From Karalla daura (taxonomy: Eukaryota > Chordata > Actinopteri > Chaetodontiformes > Leiognathidae): 64,000 nucleotides of DNA. Numbering within the stretch: the stretch's first letter is position 1; each line of letters starts with the position of its first letter. Below, piece after piece: positions 20,201 through 31,300 of the stretch. Location of the stretch: assembly GCA_029224185.1 (NCBI GenBank), contig CM055201.1, positions 8,648,586 through 8,712,585 of the forward strand, read 5' to 3'. The notes beneath the pieces are model-generated. The model saw only the letters and a list, made by a program, of their open reading frames with translations, was not told the origin of the DNA and ran no database searches. The position numbers were made by a program, and so were the translations under genes.

Positions 20201-22879
20201 CTCGGTGAAGAAGTAGTAGATTTTGTCATCCTCGCCGTCCACCGGGTTCGTCCCCTCCCTGATCACGTCCGCGAAAACAAAGCTGGGCTCTGGGAGGGGA
20301 GAGAGAGGCGACGGTGCGGGGATTACTAGAGAGTCTCCAGCGAGGAAAGAGTGTGTAAATCGATGCCAGGCCACATCCTGGAAGACGTGTTGTCCCAACT
20401 CACCGTTGAGCCATGAGGTGGAGTACTCGGTCCTCAGCAGGGACTGGGAGGGAGAGTATCTGGAAATGATGGGTTCGCTGCCTAAGAAGTTATAAACCGT
20501 GCCCGAGTACAGCTCTCCATCTGGGAATGGAGGGGGAAAAAAAACTGCTTATTGTCCAGCATTTTCAGAGGGAAAATAAGAGATTATCGGGGATTATTCT
20601 GCAGTTTTAGTGCCGGCCCGTTGACCCAAACAGCTCTTTGCGAGATGACATCGAACTGGCTTCAACTCACCGACCATGACAGTGGTGACGCTATGCAAGG
20701 GGTCGAAGGAGCACTTTCCCCTGCCGTCCTCCACTCGGCCGGCCAACGAGAAGCTGGCCAGGTCCTGAAAGGGCGAGCGTTCGAGATGACGCGTCATCAC
20801 AAAGGTCGCACGTATTCGCTTCTGCAAAGTGAGGAGGAGGAGGAGGAGGAGGAACTGAGAGTCAACCCACCAGGTAGTCGCACTGAGGCTGGAAGGCGTG
20901 CGTGCCGCACACGTACAGCCGCTCGTCGTCCAAGACCTGGAGCACCCGGATGTAGTTCAGACAGTCCTTCTGCAAAGGCAACGTTCAGCCCGCCCGTCAG
21001 TGATACTCTGCAGAGACCGATTTTGACGGAAACGGGGATCGACACGAGTTGACTGACCTCCTTTGATTTGCCTTTCAGCACACACATGTCCATGGGATGC
21101 TGGGCGACCGTCCACGGAACCTTCAATGGTTGAAACGACAAAAAAAAAACAAAAAAAAAAACAGGGAAAATTGAATCAAATCAAGAACCGAGATGGTGGT
21201 TTGCCATTTGGGCATAAACACGGTCCAGTCACAGGAATTTCAGCGCAGTGTTCCAACAAGTCAACAAATTAGGAGGCAGAGAGAAGAAAACAGACGGGAG
21301 AAATAATAACTGGAAATGGAGCACTGTAGAAAGACCTCTCAGTACTTCTCCCCTCCTGCCCCTCCCCCCCTCCTTACCTTGTTGTTTCTGACTGTCACGT
21401 TCTTCTTGCTGAGCTCGAAGATGGCCTCTCTGGCGCCCACGTACAGCGCGTCCTTCTTCTCACTCAGCAGCAACGTGGAGTAGTTGAAGATCTCGGGCTC
21501 CGAAAATTCCAGCAGATCTAAATCTGAGCACAAAACCGGCGGGATCGCGTTACTTCTCTCGTACGGTCACATTTCAGAAAAACGGGCGAGACGCTCACGC
21601 TGTCAACAGAGGCGGCGGGAGGAGGGCAACAACGCACGTTTTGGCGATTTCCCCGAATATTCAGCGTTTTACAGTCGCCTCCACATTAGAGTGCTTAATG
21701 CCGTGATTGATGGTCGAGGCTAGAGGAGAGTGTCTGTCTGTGTGTGTGTGTGTGTGTGTCTGGCTGCCGTCGGTCGTGCCAGGTGCAACTGGGCTCGGGT
21801 TGCAGGTGCGTGGACATAAACACCACAATGATGAAAGCAAACACCCTGACTGACTGACTGGCTGAGTGACTGGCTGGCTGAGGGAGCGAGCGAGGCTGCG
21901 ACGGTCGCAGCCAGCAGAGAAAGTTGACTTTGTGATGGGACGGGAGGGGGGAGGGCTGGAGGGGGGGGGGGGGGCGCACTGGTTCTCACGAGGCGACCCG
22001 GCTCTGGAGCTATTTCTGTTAGTGGCAAACAGAAGCTCTGGCCGACAAGAGGCGAGCACCTGTGGTGGGACAGAGCGCAGTCCCTCGAGACGCCTGAAAA
22101 AGAAAGTAGAGGGCCCAGCTCCACTGTCTGTGGCGAGCCCCCCCCCCCCCACCCCCCTCACACACACACACACACACACCAAGCCTCAGCTCGCTGTGAA
22201 GATGAGCAACCGAAACAGAGAACTGAACGACGAGCTGATAGAGTAACTAAAATTACCGAGCGGCACTTCCTGAAACGCGTGCTTTTTGAGTCCGACAAAG
22301 TTTCCAAAGTTCGTATCAGCGGCCATCAGTAGCAATTACTAGAAGTGAGGAAATGAGGAATAAAAAAAGAGAAATAAAACAACTCGTTTTATTTCTGTTC
22401 TTCTGTATCTACATTGATGCATTTCTTCATTTACATCATTCCTCAAGCTGCACACAGAGCCACCAAGCACAAGAGATGCCGTCTGCAGGCGGCTACTTCC
22501 ATCGCTTTAAAACTGAACACGTTCATTCATACAAATCAACAGAAGACACAAAGAGCATGAAAATGTGTCGATTGTAATTATGCTTTTTTATGTAGAATTT
22601 TAGTAGATTTATGGTTTTAGGATCCGTTGCTAGATTATCAGCATTTCTCACTTTAATACATGAATAATGCTTACTTGCTTTGCCGGTTAATCGCGCGGAT
22701 TTTGCACATGTGGTGCAAGTATTTATATACAATAATAAAAAACACATTTATACACCACATATACCATATATTTTAGACATACCTTGGTGTCTCCAGGACG
22801 TCCGGGGCACGGCATGGGGTCCATGGGTGGAGACCTCCAGGAGCAGCCCCAGAAACACTCCCAGCACGCTGAATCCCAT
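16261..22879 (-). CDS. sema4d: Semaphorin-4D (CD100), transmembrane isoform, whole coding span of 14 exons
   Basis: SEMA4D is a cell-surface and shed ligand for plexin-B1/B2 (and CD72) in axon guidance, immune and vascular signalling. The exons listed separately join in phase to 2670 bases, or 889 residues (human 862). Order: signal peptide MGFSVLGVFLGLLLEVSTHG (1-20), Sema domain (about 30-495), PSI (about 497-545, CVDCILARDPYCAWSPQTAAC), Ig (about 560-640, Cys577 and Cys624), Pro-rich stalk, transmembrane segment (about 752-771, Leu/Phe-rich), and a tail with DTGYETE and DKPFDV, both present in human SEMA4D. SEPEIFNYS, VCAYN, TVEQSHTKWVR, DKTLQFVKDHPL and DVNYTQIVV are near-exact SEMA4D stretches. 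The start lies in the first coding exon, at a Met followed by a good signal peptide. No frameshift or missing exon was seen, so the gene looks intact. Other class 4 semaphorins are excluded by the tail. Confidence 0.95.
17866..17912 (-). CDS. sema4d: sema4d coding exon 13: 47-base hinge exon
   Basis: Flanked by TGCAG and GTAGGG on the minus strand. It completes an Arg codon and encodes RLIQSLKGDADKCPS, matching GLIQEMSGDASVCPD in human SEMA4D between PSI and Ig. It ends in phase 1. This short exon is the likely branch point between the membrane exon 14 and the alternative secreted exons downstream. Confidence 0.9.
18116..18291 (-). CDS. sema4d: sema4d coding exon 12: end of Sema domain and PSI domain
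   Basis: Acceptor TCCGCAG, donor AG/GTACCG. It encodes TRSLYAGSDSGVVQAP, then the Cys-rich PSI sequence FCSKYRSCVDCILARDPYCA and ILDAPGRDQP. In PSI domains the Cys knot orients the Sema propeller on the stalk. Confidence 0.93.
18601..18713 (-). CDS. sema4d: sema4d coding exon 11
   Basis: Acceptor TTTCAG, donor GGAG/GTCAGC, the weakest donor of the gene. It encodes DRGVLHKSVLVNEEVHIVEE and ends SLLLSSE, aligned with human DRGALHKAISLEHAVHIIEE ... LLLSS. It forms the last Sema blades. Confidence 0.92.
18995..19217 (-). CDS. sema4d: sema4d coding exon 10
   Basis: Acceptor CCGCCAG, donor ACGG/GTAAGG. It encodes CINNEMRRRHIDNTLQLPDK through FVKDHPLLEDPV, RPRLITKDVNYTQIVVERV and YDVIFTGT. Human SEMA4D has LPDKTLQFVKDHPL and DVNYTQIVVDR at the same place. 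Confidence 0.95.
19328..19484 (-). CDS. sema4d: sema4d coding exon 9
   Basis: Acceptor TGCCACAG, donor GCA/GTAAGG. It encodes GNVGLSAVCAYNMTAVEEVF, SQGKYMQKATVEQSHTKWVR and PTPRPGA, almost identical to human SEMA4D NNVGLSAVCAYN through KPRPGA. Confidence 0.95.
19588..19763 (-). CDS. sema4d: sema4d coding exon 8
   Basis: Acceptor CCCACAG, donor GTG/GTCAGT. It encodes GDIGGQRTLQKKWTSFLKAK, LVCSMPELNFVFNVVHDVFI and VIYGVFTSQW. The TLQKKWTSFLKARL region is highly conserved in SEMA4D. Confidence 0.94.
20138..20289 (-). CDS. sema4d: sema4d coding exon 7
   Basis: Acceptor CCTCCCAG, donor AAG/GTCAGT. It encodes EPSFVFADVIREGTNPVDGE, DDKIYYFFTEVSVEYEF and RVARVCK, part of the Sema propeller with the invariant FFTE motif. 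Confidence 0.94.
20404..20520 (-). CDS. sema4d: sema4d coding exon 6
   Basis: Acceptor CATTCCCAG, donor ACG/GTGAGT. It encodes DGELYSGTVYNFLGSEPIIS and RTEYSTSWLN, aligned with human DGELYSGTSYNFLGSEPIIS and RTEYAIPWLN. Confidence 0.94.
20671..20764 (-). CDS. sema4d: sema4d coding exon 5
   Basis: Acceptor TTTCAG, donor GTCG/GTGAGT. It encodes DLASFSLAGRVEDGRGKCSF and DPLHSVTTVMV. The GKCSFDP motif is the conserved G(K/R)CPFDP site of semaphorins. Confidence 0.93.
20871..20969 (-). CDS. sema4d: sema4d coding exon 4
   Basis: Acceptor TTTGCAG, donor CTG/GTGGGT. It encodes 33 residues: KDCLNYIRVLQVLDDERLYV then CGTHAFQPQCDYL, the conserved CxNYIRVL and CGTxAFxPxC semaphorin core. Confidence 0.95.
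21058..21120 (-). CDS. sema4d: sema4d coding exon 3
   Basis: Acceptor CATTGAAG, donor GAG/GTCAGT. It encodes VPWTVAQHPMDMCVLKGKSK E; phase 0 at both ends. It matches the human VYWKVSEDKKAKCAEKGKSK segment, with the WxV...C..KGK spacing kept. Confidence 0.9.
21378..21523 (-). CDS. sema4d: sema4d coding exon 2
   Basis: Acceptor GTGCTCAG, donor AAG/GTAAGG. It encodes DLDLLEFSEPEIFNYSTLLL and DALYVGAREAIFELSKKNVT, the start of the Sema domain with the LYVGARE(A) motif. Confidence 0.95.
22783..22879 (-). CDS. sema4d: sema4d coding exon 1: start codon and signal peptide
   Basis: The ATG is at 22879-22877. The exon encodes MGFSVLGVFLGLLLEVSTHG, a hydrophobic signal peptide, then PHAVPRTSWRHQ, aligned with human PIPRITWEHR. 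The exon itself extends to 22916, where CTTTCTTGCAG forms a clear acceptor, so 37 bases of 5' UTR precede the ATG. The donor is CAAG/GTATGT. Confidence 0.93.
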
Positions 22880-22929
22880 GTTCGACTCGGACAGCTTTGG
22901 AACGGTGAAGTTTCCCCTGCAAGAAAGGG

Positions 22930-23045
22930 AGCGGAGCCGAGCGGCGCACGTGAGAGCTCGCCCGGCGCTCGACGCCGCCGCGGAAACGAGCCGAGCTGCT
23001 CTCCGTGCTCCTCTCCGTGCGGCGCGGCCGCTAAAAAGGGGACGC
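22930..23045 (-). promoter_or_regulatory. sema4d: CpG-dense block just upstream of sema4d coding exon 1
   Basis: This short stretch is extremely CpG-rich, with GCGGCCGC, repeated CTCCGTG words and CACGTG at about 22949. It directly abuts the acceptor of the ATG exon. It could be an internal promoter giving a transcript that starts next to the ATG exon, or only a CpG-rich intron end. Confidence 0.3.
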
Positions 23046-24846
23046 AGGCATCAAATCCACTTCCCCCGCTCTGAAAGCTGGCAGCGGCGAGTCATCCTCT
23101 TTTGTGTCGCTTAAGAGGGCAGAGGGAGCGGGCGGGTGGGCGCGCACGCGTCACACGCATTTGGACAAAATGGCACTTTTGCACAGGTGCCATCGCAGCA
23201 AAAGGGCAAAGAACACAGATGGGAATTCTCATGCCAAGGAAAACACGTAGACGTGAAAGAGAAAAAAGAACAAAACAGACATTTTCAAGTAAATAATTGA
23301 AGGAACTGGCAGACCTGGGTGACTGACCTTAGCTGAACTGTGATGAGCACTGACTAGTCATTTGCTCTACACAGACTGTAATTTCCATACCTGCCCTATA
23401 CGACTGTCAGCAGCGTCCCACCCCTTCAACATCAGATTTCGCCGAGAACTGAAACGTGCGAAATCTTCGTCACACATGCGTTTTGTGTCTGGGGAGCAGC
23501 CACGCTCCGTTTCCTATAAATCAGGAAGTAGAGCTACCCACATCGTTTTCGCTTCATGGCACAGTCAGTCAACCGCAAATGCGGAGGAAATGGAACAACC
23601 CCGCCGCTCGCGAGTCTCCGAATGTTCAAAAAGGCCGTGAAGAGGCAAAACTTCAGGATACGTTTGTTCTTATGGCCTCTGTGTGACACTGCAGTCCCTC
23701 TGAGGCACCGGCTTAACAGGGCGATCTTAAGGAACCCCCCCCCCGCCTCTCTTTTTCTTCTCTTTGAGACGCACCAACAGGCCTGATCCGGACGATGATA
23801 AGGACGCAGCCGGTGACAGCATTCCAGCTCCGTGGAGCTCTAATCGGATGCGGCTGTTGTTAATTTGCAGAGTGCGGCGATGGCTCGGCCTGTTAGCAGA
23901 CCATCTTCCTGGTCGGTTCAGGGCAGGACGGGCCCCCCCACCCCGATAAGGGCTCCATTAGGGCTGAAGGAGAGCAGTTATCATATCTAATGAGGGTTTT
24001 TTTTCCTTCCTCTTTCGCCGCTCTGAATTACAGTGCGTGCCTGTGCGGATACAACAAAAAAAAGAAGAAAAAAATCAATCTTTTATCTTTCAACTCTGTC
24101 GAAACACTCTAGATTTTGTGTGATTTGGTCGGGATATTTCGGTCTGAAACCCGCATCTTTGGATTGAGCGAACCGCATTTCAGCTGGTTTTGGGTCAGCA
24201 GAAAAGCCTCGGGGGGAGCTCATGCTTTAAAGCTTAAGTAAAATATTAAAACAAATCTCTAAATCTGTTCTCAATCCCGCTTGTAAAACACGTAACGCTT
24301 GCCAATTCCACAGAGAGGACACGCAGAGCAACCGTTTCCACAAAAACCCAAGCGGACGCGGATCGATTAGCATCGTTGAATCCGTGCACATCATTGCGCT
24401 GGAAATATCGTTAACGGTATTAACTCAGGAAGTGATTAACTGACATAATGCAATTGGAGGGCTTAAGTGCTTCCTTTCTCTTGATCCAATCATGTGGAGG
24501 GAGCGGAGTGGGACGCGTCAGCTCAACTCCAGCTTTGCGCTCTGGCTTTTCTCTCCTTCAGCGCGGATGAAGTCGGCTTTCGCGATATTGGGAATGACTG
24601 GAGCGCCGAAGCGGCACTTTGTGTCTCGCGGGAGGCACGAGGGGCGGGCGGGCGGGGGTGGGCCGGGCCGGTCAGGTGACCAGTTGGGAGGAGGTAAAGC
24701 GATCCGGCACGGAGCCGGTTATTCTGGTTGGAGCGGCGGAGGCCGGCAACCCGCAGCACACCTCCGCAAAACGGGTGGGTCCGTCACGCGGAGGAGGGGA
24801 TGAAAGGTTATCGGATGTCTCGTAAGACGAGGATTGAGATGACAAA

Positions 24847-24848
<2 letters not shown>

Positions 24849-24878
<30 letters not shown>
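24849..24878. repeat. (CT)n microsatellite
   Basis: About fifteen CT units in intron 1 of sema4d. Confidence 0.9.
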
Positions 24879-24880
<2 letters not shown>

Positions 24881-25084
24881 CGCAGGCACCAACAAGCAGC
24901 GTCACCAAGTCCAAATAACGAGGATTAGAGCTCAAAGCCTGAGCAGAGGGCAGAGACACTCGAAGGACGATTCGGTCATTCTGAAATGTTTTGGATCTAA
25001 AAAGATGGGGTTTCAAATGCCAAAAAACACTCGGTTGGAATCACATGTAAGATGATATCTCTGGCGGAAACGGGGAGGTTTTTT

Positions 25085-25375
25085 GTTTGCCGTTTGGGTG
25101 AGGTCATTTGTCATCATTTCTGATGTTATGACCGCAATTAATTAAGAACTAATACAATCACAGAGCAAATAAATCATTGTCAACTTAATTTCTAATGACC
25201 TAGTAGCACCATTGTGGCTCATCCCCATCAGCTATAGGTTGGTAATCAGTTTCCCAGCGCCACTGGGTATCTATCATGTGGCGAGGCGCGTACAAACAAT
25301 CAATGAGGGCCACCACAGCTAGAGAATGATAATTGATTATTGATGTGGCTTTAAAGAAGAACAAATAGCCCCGGA
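25085..25375. promoter_or_regulatory. Enhancer-like block 1 in sema4d intron 1
   Basis: AT-rich unique sequence dense in homeodomain core words (AATTAATTAA, TAATTTCTAATGA, ATAATTGATTATTGATG) and TGTCATC-type words, between GC-rich flanks. It has no simple repeats and no open frame. This texture is typical of vertebrate conserved noncoding elements, but conservation was not tested. Confidence 0.35.
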
Positions 25376-28310
25376 GGTCTGACCCTCATAATACTGGGAG
25401 CGCTGGGGAGAGGGGAGGGGGGCGGGCTGGGATTTTGTGAGGGTTTCCACTGACTAAATCTGGCAAAGATGGAATTCCATCCCGGCTTCAGCGCGAGCCA
25501 TGGACTCCACTCTGCTGAAGAGGGGGTCAAATACACAAGGACCTATTGTTTACTGAAGATGAGGGTAGCCTGCACTCCACTCCACCCCCATCGCATCCAC
25601 ATCATCACCACAGAGTGCTCAACAATGAACAGAGCGAGAGAGAGGGAGAGAGAGGGAAGGAATGAGCGGGGAGGCATCGCCTCTCCCTGGTCTTTTACAG
25701 TCTTGCCAGTTTAAATGCCAGGACGGCTAAGGCCCCGCGCCAGAGCCAGCGTTTTCAGAGATCACACAAGCCCATGGGGTCCCGGTCGGGAGACGGCGCA
25801 TAAAGCAGGTCCCGAAAACGGTCTGATGACTGGGGCAAAAAACGGTTGCTGTCAAGAGGCAGAGAAAGGAGGGGAAGGCGCAGTGTGAACGGATGAGATA
25901 ACAACACTGAATCCTTGATGAAAAACCTCAGACGGGCGCAACTTCTCCTGGCTTTTGGCCTTCTGCAAAAAAAGAAAAAAACCTCTATCGACTGCATAGA
26001 TAAAAGCCATCCCTCATCCCTATCCGTGCTCTGTAGACGCCCCCGTATATAAATCTCACTTGCCATTTAGGGGCAAAGCTTTCCAAAGAGGGATAAAAAA
26101 AACAACTTCAAACCCCTTTGAGTCAGGGGTTACAGTAGCAGAAAAGAGCAGACTGGCAGCTACCCTACGCTGCTGAGAGATTTAGAGGAGTGGCCACACT
26201 GGCCGGGGATATTTAAGACGGTTACCATGCTGGCAGGGCTCTTTGAGCCCTTTGTGTTCCCCTCTCGGCTCCTCTGGCTGGGCAGGGAGGTTGACACCTG
26301 CTTGGGGCCTTGGGGTTCCCAGCACCGCACTGTTAAATGGGCCCAGACACTGGCAGCATGCCCAGCGAGGACAGGGCACAGGGAAGGGGGGGAAACTGGA
26401 GCTCGGCCTATCTGCGAACCAGCACTTTGAACGTGTCGGCAACGAGTGCGAGGGACGAAAAAGAAAAATCGACTTTGCGGGGGAGGGGGGGGGGGGGGGA
26501 TAATCCGCAGTTAAGATTTCTTTTTTTGTTTTAAGGCCAACAGGTGCACAAAACAGTCAGGAAGGGGCTTTTTTTTTATATGGGTACACAACACAAATTT
26601 AAAACCACTTCCCTACCAAGATGCAAAGACGAAGCGTCGGGTTGAGAGATGGCACGCACAGTCTGCGCGGACTGCATGATGCACGATGCAGATTCATGCC
26701 AGCAGTCGACGACTGTGGTGAGGTGAATCCGGTCTGTACGCACGAGTGTTAGAACTTTGATCTGCAGCTGAGGGCAATAGCAAAAACAAAAAATTTCATC
26801 TCGAAGTGTTGGAAAATGTACGGTACCGGCTCTCTCTGAAAAGAGGCCCGCGGTTTTTGTGTGCATAAGAGGCTAGCAGACATGACAGGTTATTACCCTT
26901 CATTTCCCACATGCCTTCACCTCTCCACCCACGCACACGCTCCGCCTATCCAGCGACCAGCACGACAAACTCAAATTTATGTGGATCGTCGTCTAATTGC
27001 AGTTGCCTGATTCGATTAAGTCGGTACAGACGCTGAAAACTGCAAATCCCCGCTCGTAAATCGAATAAGACGACGCAAACGGATCGGATCCGTAGACTAT
27101 AGCAGGAGGATGATGTCAGCGCTCAGTGTTGTGGCCCTCGACTTGCCCCGCCCAAGAAAGTTGGCTCAAGTGGGCGTCCGGACCGAAAAACATCCAGAGA
27201 TCATGGTTGAAAGTGTCTTTTGTTTTGTCACGATGATTGGGGAGTAAACAGGGAAAACAGAGCGTTCGTGTTTCACAGTAATCAGCGGGAATGCGAGGCT
27301 GGCACGCATCGAAACCTCCGACGCAGCGCTTTGCTGAGCGATGACACAATGGAGCAAAAAGACCGGGACGTCTGCGCTTTGAAACGCCGAAGAGGGAATG
27401 GCTCGATAAGGGTAGACGGCTCGGCTCGACCCTGGATCCCCTGATGAGGTGGTGGGATGGCCACCTCGTCTCCACTGTGGAGAGAAAAGACGCTTCACAT
27501 CCTGTGAGCCGAGAGCGAGCGAGGATACGCAGAGCGTGATGGGGGGAGCTGCACATTCACCGCCTGCCAACAGCTCCAACCCCTCGCTGCCTCGCTTCGG
27601 TTTTTTTTTTTTTCTTTTTTCCATGCACTCGACCCGACATCAATGCACAGAGATGCTCTTCTTCCTTTTCGCCGCAGCACGCCAAGAGGCCGACTCTCAT
27701 CTCCCCTTCCCTTCTCTCCTGTTGGCAGCAGGGAAATATGCTTTAAGTTAATTGTGTGGAAACATCGTCTCATCTGGCAGGTCCGCGCCGTGCCGCACGC
27801 CCACGCTGCTCCGACAAATCGCTTCGGTCCTCCCGGTGAAAATGTTTAGAAGGCCGCCACCAACGCGGCTCCCGCGCGAGACCTAGCTCGGGAGTCGTGT
27901 TCGCAGCCCCGGGGTCAACTGAGCATCGCGCTGACAGACGACCGACCTGTGAACAAACGCAGGTCGTCCCCCCCCCCCCCCGTCCTCGTCTTATGCAACG
28001 CGGTGGCGCTCACGTGGTTCCCCCAGCCGCACCTCCCGTCACGGCTTTGTCAAACACCGTGGTCTGGACTGTGGTGAACGCGGTCCGATCCTAATCGGTA
28101 CGACCTTCGCGATGGTTAGCGCCATCAGTGAGTGGGTAGAGCCGTCGCAGGACCGGCGACTCGCTTTTTGGTCTGCGGTGACCGCCGGGTTTGCACTAGT
28201 TCACAGCTTCAGAAATGAGCAGAGAGATATGTTTTAAGGCGGTCTGCATTAGAAAAATTAGGAAGCCAGAGGAGTTGAGGCACTACAAGAAAGGCAGGAC
28301 ATCTAACACG

Positions 28311-28371
28311 AGTCTACTACCACAGTAGTAGACTACTGGAGTAGTAGTAGACTACTAGTAGTATACTGGAA
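28311..28371. repeat. Inverted repeats of CTACTA words
   Basis: AGTCTACTAC and GTAGTAGACT form a perfect 10-base stem with a CACA loop (28311-28334). The following bases repeat AGTAGTAGACTACTAGTAGT, itself nearly palindromic. The result is a small cruciform-capable patch. Confidence 0.8.
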
Positions 28372-31300
28372 AGTGAGCGCCTGCACCACTTTTTTTTTTC
28401 ACATTACACGATAGCAGGCTTAATCCACTGGACCATCTGTCCAGCACCCGCCCTGCTCTGGGAATGATAACGTAGCACTGACGGTTAACGATAATCATGC
28501 TGCTTTGTTGAAGGTTTTCGAATAAACCTAGGGTTTTTTTTTTAACAGTTTGGTGTCTGTTGCTTGCAGGTTGAAGACATGGTCCGTGGTCACCTCAAAG
28601 TTGAATGTCGCGCCTATGAATAGAATCATCAAACGCGTACGACATCCAAACGTGTCGCCGCGAATCAACGGATTTCAATGCGGCGCATTCGCGGCGAAGA
28701 AGTTTGGCATGCGCGACCGAACGGGAGGGAGCTGCGATGGTGAGGAAGAGCTTCAGTCGGCTGCGAGCGCCACCTCCCTCGATTATGTTCTCCGGGGGCA
28801 TTGTGGGTTATCTGGAGTGGGGCCCGGGCGAGAGAGCGGGCGAGGCTCCGCTTGAAACAGAATACGGCGAGCGCCGAGGATGACACACTGATGGGGACAG
28901 ATGTCCGCTCCAATGTCATCTGCAGATTAATGGAGTTTGGCTGCGGACGTGGCAGGGACTCGGGACGGTAATGTCAGACTGTGGGCGTCGGATCCCTCTT
29001 ATGCGAGCAGACAGCGTCCACGAGCCCGTCTTAAAGTACAGCCAGCTGCAGCCGAGTTTTGGGTTGCGCAGCCCCCCCCCCCTCCCCTCCCCGTCGGCTG
29101 ACGAACCGGTTATGACATTGAGGGCAGTTAACCCGGGCTTCACCGGCTCGCGACAACACTCCGGCCGGCCCAATAAACGTCCCTCTGATGCCGTCACACT
29201 GGACCTGGAGAGGAGACCTGCCTACGCGGTACGCCCCCCTTTCGCGGCGCGTCGCTGCGAGTCACTGACCGTTACACGCGCTCCGTTTCCCCCGCTCGAA
29301 ACCTGTTGCACACACACAGCACACACAGCTCGGCTCCGAAGCGAGATGCGCGCTCGGAGTGGCGTCTGCAACCTTGACTGGTCAGCCTGGAGCGCAGATG
29401 AGGCGCAGACCACAGACGTCCGGAGCCATTACCGTTGCTTTGCCCTTTATCAAAGCTGACGCCTTCTGACGCACTAGAAATCGCCCAAATTCAGTGGCTG
29501 ACTGCAACGAATTGAACCGCTACAATGACTCGCTCATCTTTCACACATCTGTATTTCCGTCCATTAGATTTTGCACCAAACACCTGTGCTTCCTAGTTTT
29601 TACATGCTACATGTATGAGCAACCATGGATCCCATACACATTGTGTGTGTGTGTGTGTCCCTTACTGAACCCTGACTGCGACAGCCCTGCAGTGCAAGTC
29701 ATGGATTAATGCATGCTAACGTAATATTGTTATTTTTAGCCGTGACAATATTTCTCATTAAATGTATTGATAATCGTCTTCTTCACTGAACTGAATGAAG
29801 GCAACCCTTTATTCAATCTTTTGCCCGGGGCACCGGCTCTCACACACAATTAAGTCTCAGCGAGTAGCGAGACTACGGGAAAAGTGTGACAAGCGTCACT
29901 GAAACTCTGAATTAGGCAAGTAGTTTCACTTTCAATCCTTAAAATGTAAAAGCAAGCTCTTACTTAAGTGGGTGGGTACTATTATTTAGTATAACATGTT
30001 GTTTATTCTTTTACTCGAGTGAAAGTTTGAGCGTGTCCTGCGCCGCTGCACGTTCTGCATCATTTAAGGTAATCAATCACACTTCATGCACCCCTTCTGA
30101 AGCCCTCTTCCCACACGTGCAGAGCTCGTTCTACCACTGACGCCGCTTGGATGTGTAAAAGTGGCGGAAATTCCCTTACTTTCAAGTGAACTCAGTCAAA
30201 TTATCGTGGGGGGGAAGAAAACCTGCGCGTCTGGTCCGTGTCCGTACACGTGGACTTGGCTGGGGCTGGGGACAGGGGCCACGGCTTCTGAAGTGCAAAG
30301 CCACCGTGTCATGTCAGCATAGAGTCATCTGAGAGCAGCGGAGCAGCTGTGGGCCCTGCGGCCGCACAGCTGACTGTCGGTCGTACGGAGCGAATCATCC
30401 GAGGAGCGCAACAGATGATGTAGCAGTCTCTGCGCGTTAACCGTGGCGAGGTGGACAGATGACAGATGGGGCGGGGAGGGGGGCAGGTCTTTAAAAGCCA
30501 GTTGCGGGATTAGCGGCGTGATCTGCCTGCTACATGCGGGAGAATAAGTGGCGTCTCCGTTTACAGCGGCGTGATGACGGGGGGGGGGCGTGACGCCGGT
30601 TTCTGATGTGCAACGGGCCGGAAAGCGGCGCGGAAAACGACGTACGGAGAGTGAGATTGGAGGTAGACCATTAATGACAGCCCAAGTGTCTAAACTGAGG
30701 AAAGGCGCTTGTGTGAAGGCAACACTATAGAGGGGATGTTAAATGGTAACCCTCCTATATAATTACTAGTTGTAGGGCCCCTGCTGAGCTTGCATGTCGA
30801 CCTAAAGTGGCCACAGCAAAAGGCAAATGAGGGGTCAGGTCCAGTAAAGGGTATATTTAGTCCGCCGATGGCGAGCTTTTTAAAAACAACACGCCCTTTC
30901 CCCCGAGTCACGTGGCTCTGGAAGATCTGGAGAAAAAAAAAAGAAACGTCCCTATAAACACACAGGCGAGTGCAAAAAGCCAGCCAGAGGAGCCCGAGCA
31001 CTGCCGTGTGGCGCTCCCCGTCCCGGGACCCAGTGTGCCTCTGTAGTCTCGCATGAAAACATAATCACCGTGCGCTTTTCCCCTTGATTAAAAAGGAGAG
31101 AATAAGTGGAGGGAGGTTTACTAGTGACATCTGCGAGGGCAAAAAATAACAATAAAGGAACCGTTGGGGACGCGGGAAAAGGAGCTGCGTCCGAATTATC
31201 ACCTCTTAAAATGGCCCTCGATGTCATCGGCACTGCGGCCGGCCACTTCGCTGGAGCTGATCCGCGCACGACTGCGTCGTTTGGGAAAACGATGATGGAA

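Noticed and set aside
24492..24803. Overlapping frames in a GC-rich intron segment
   Set aside because: Both strands are open because of high GC content, with no homology. The region may be regulatory but shows no gene.
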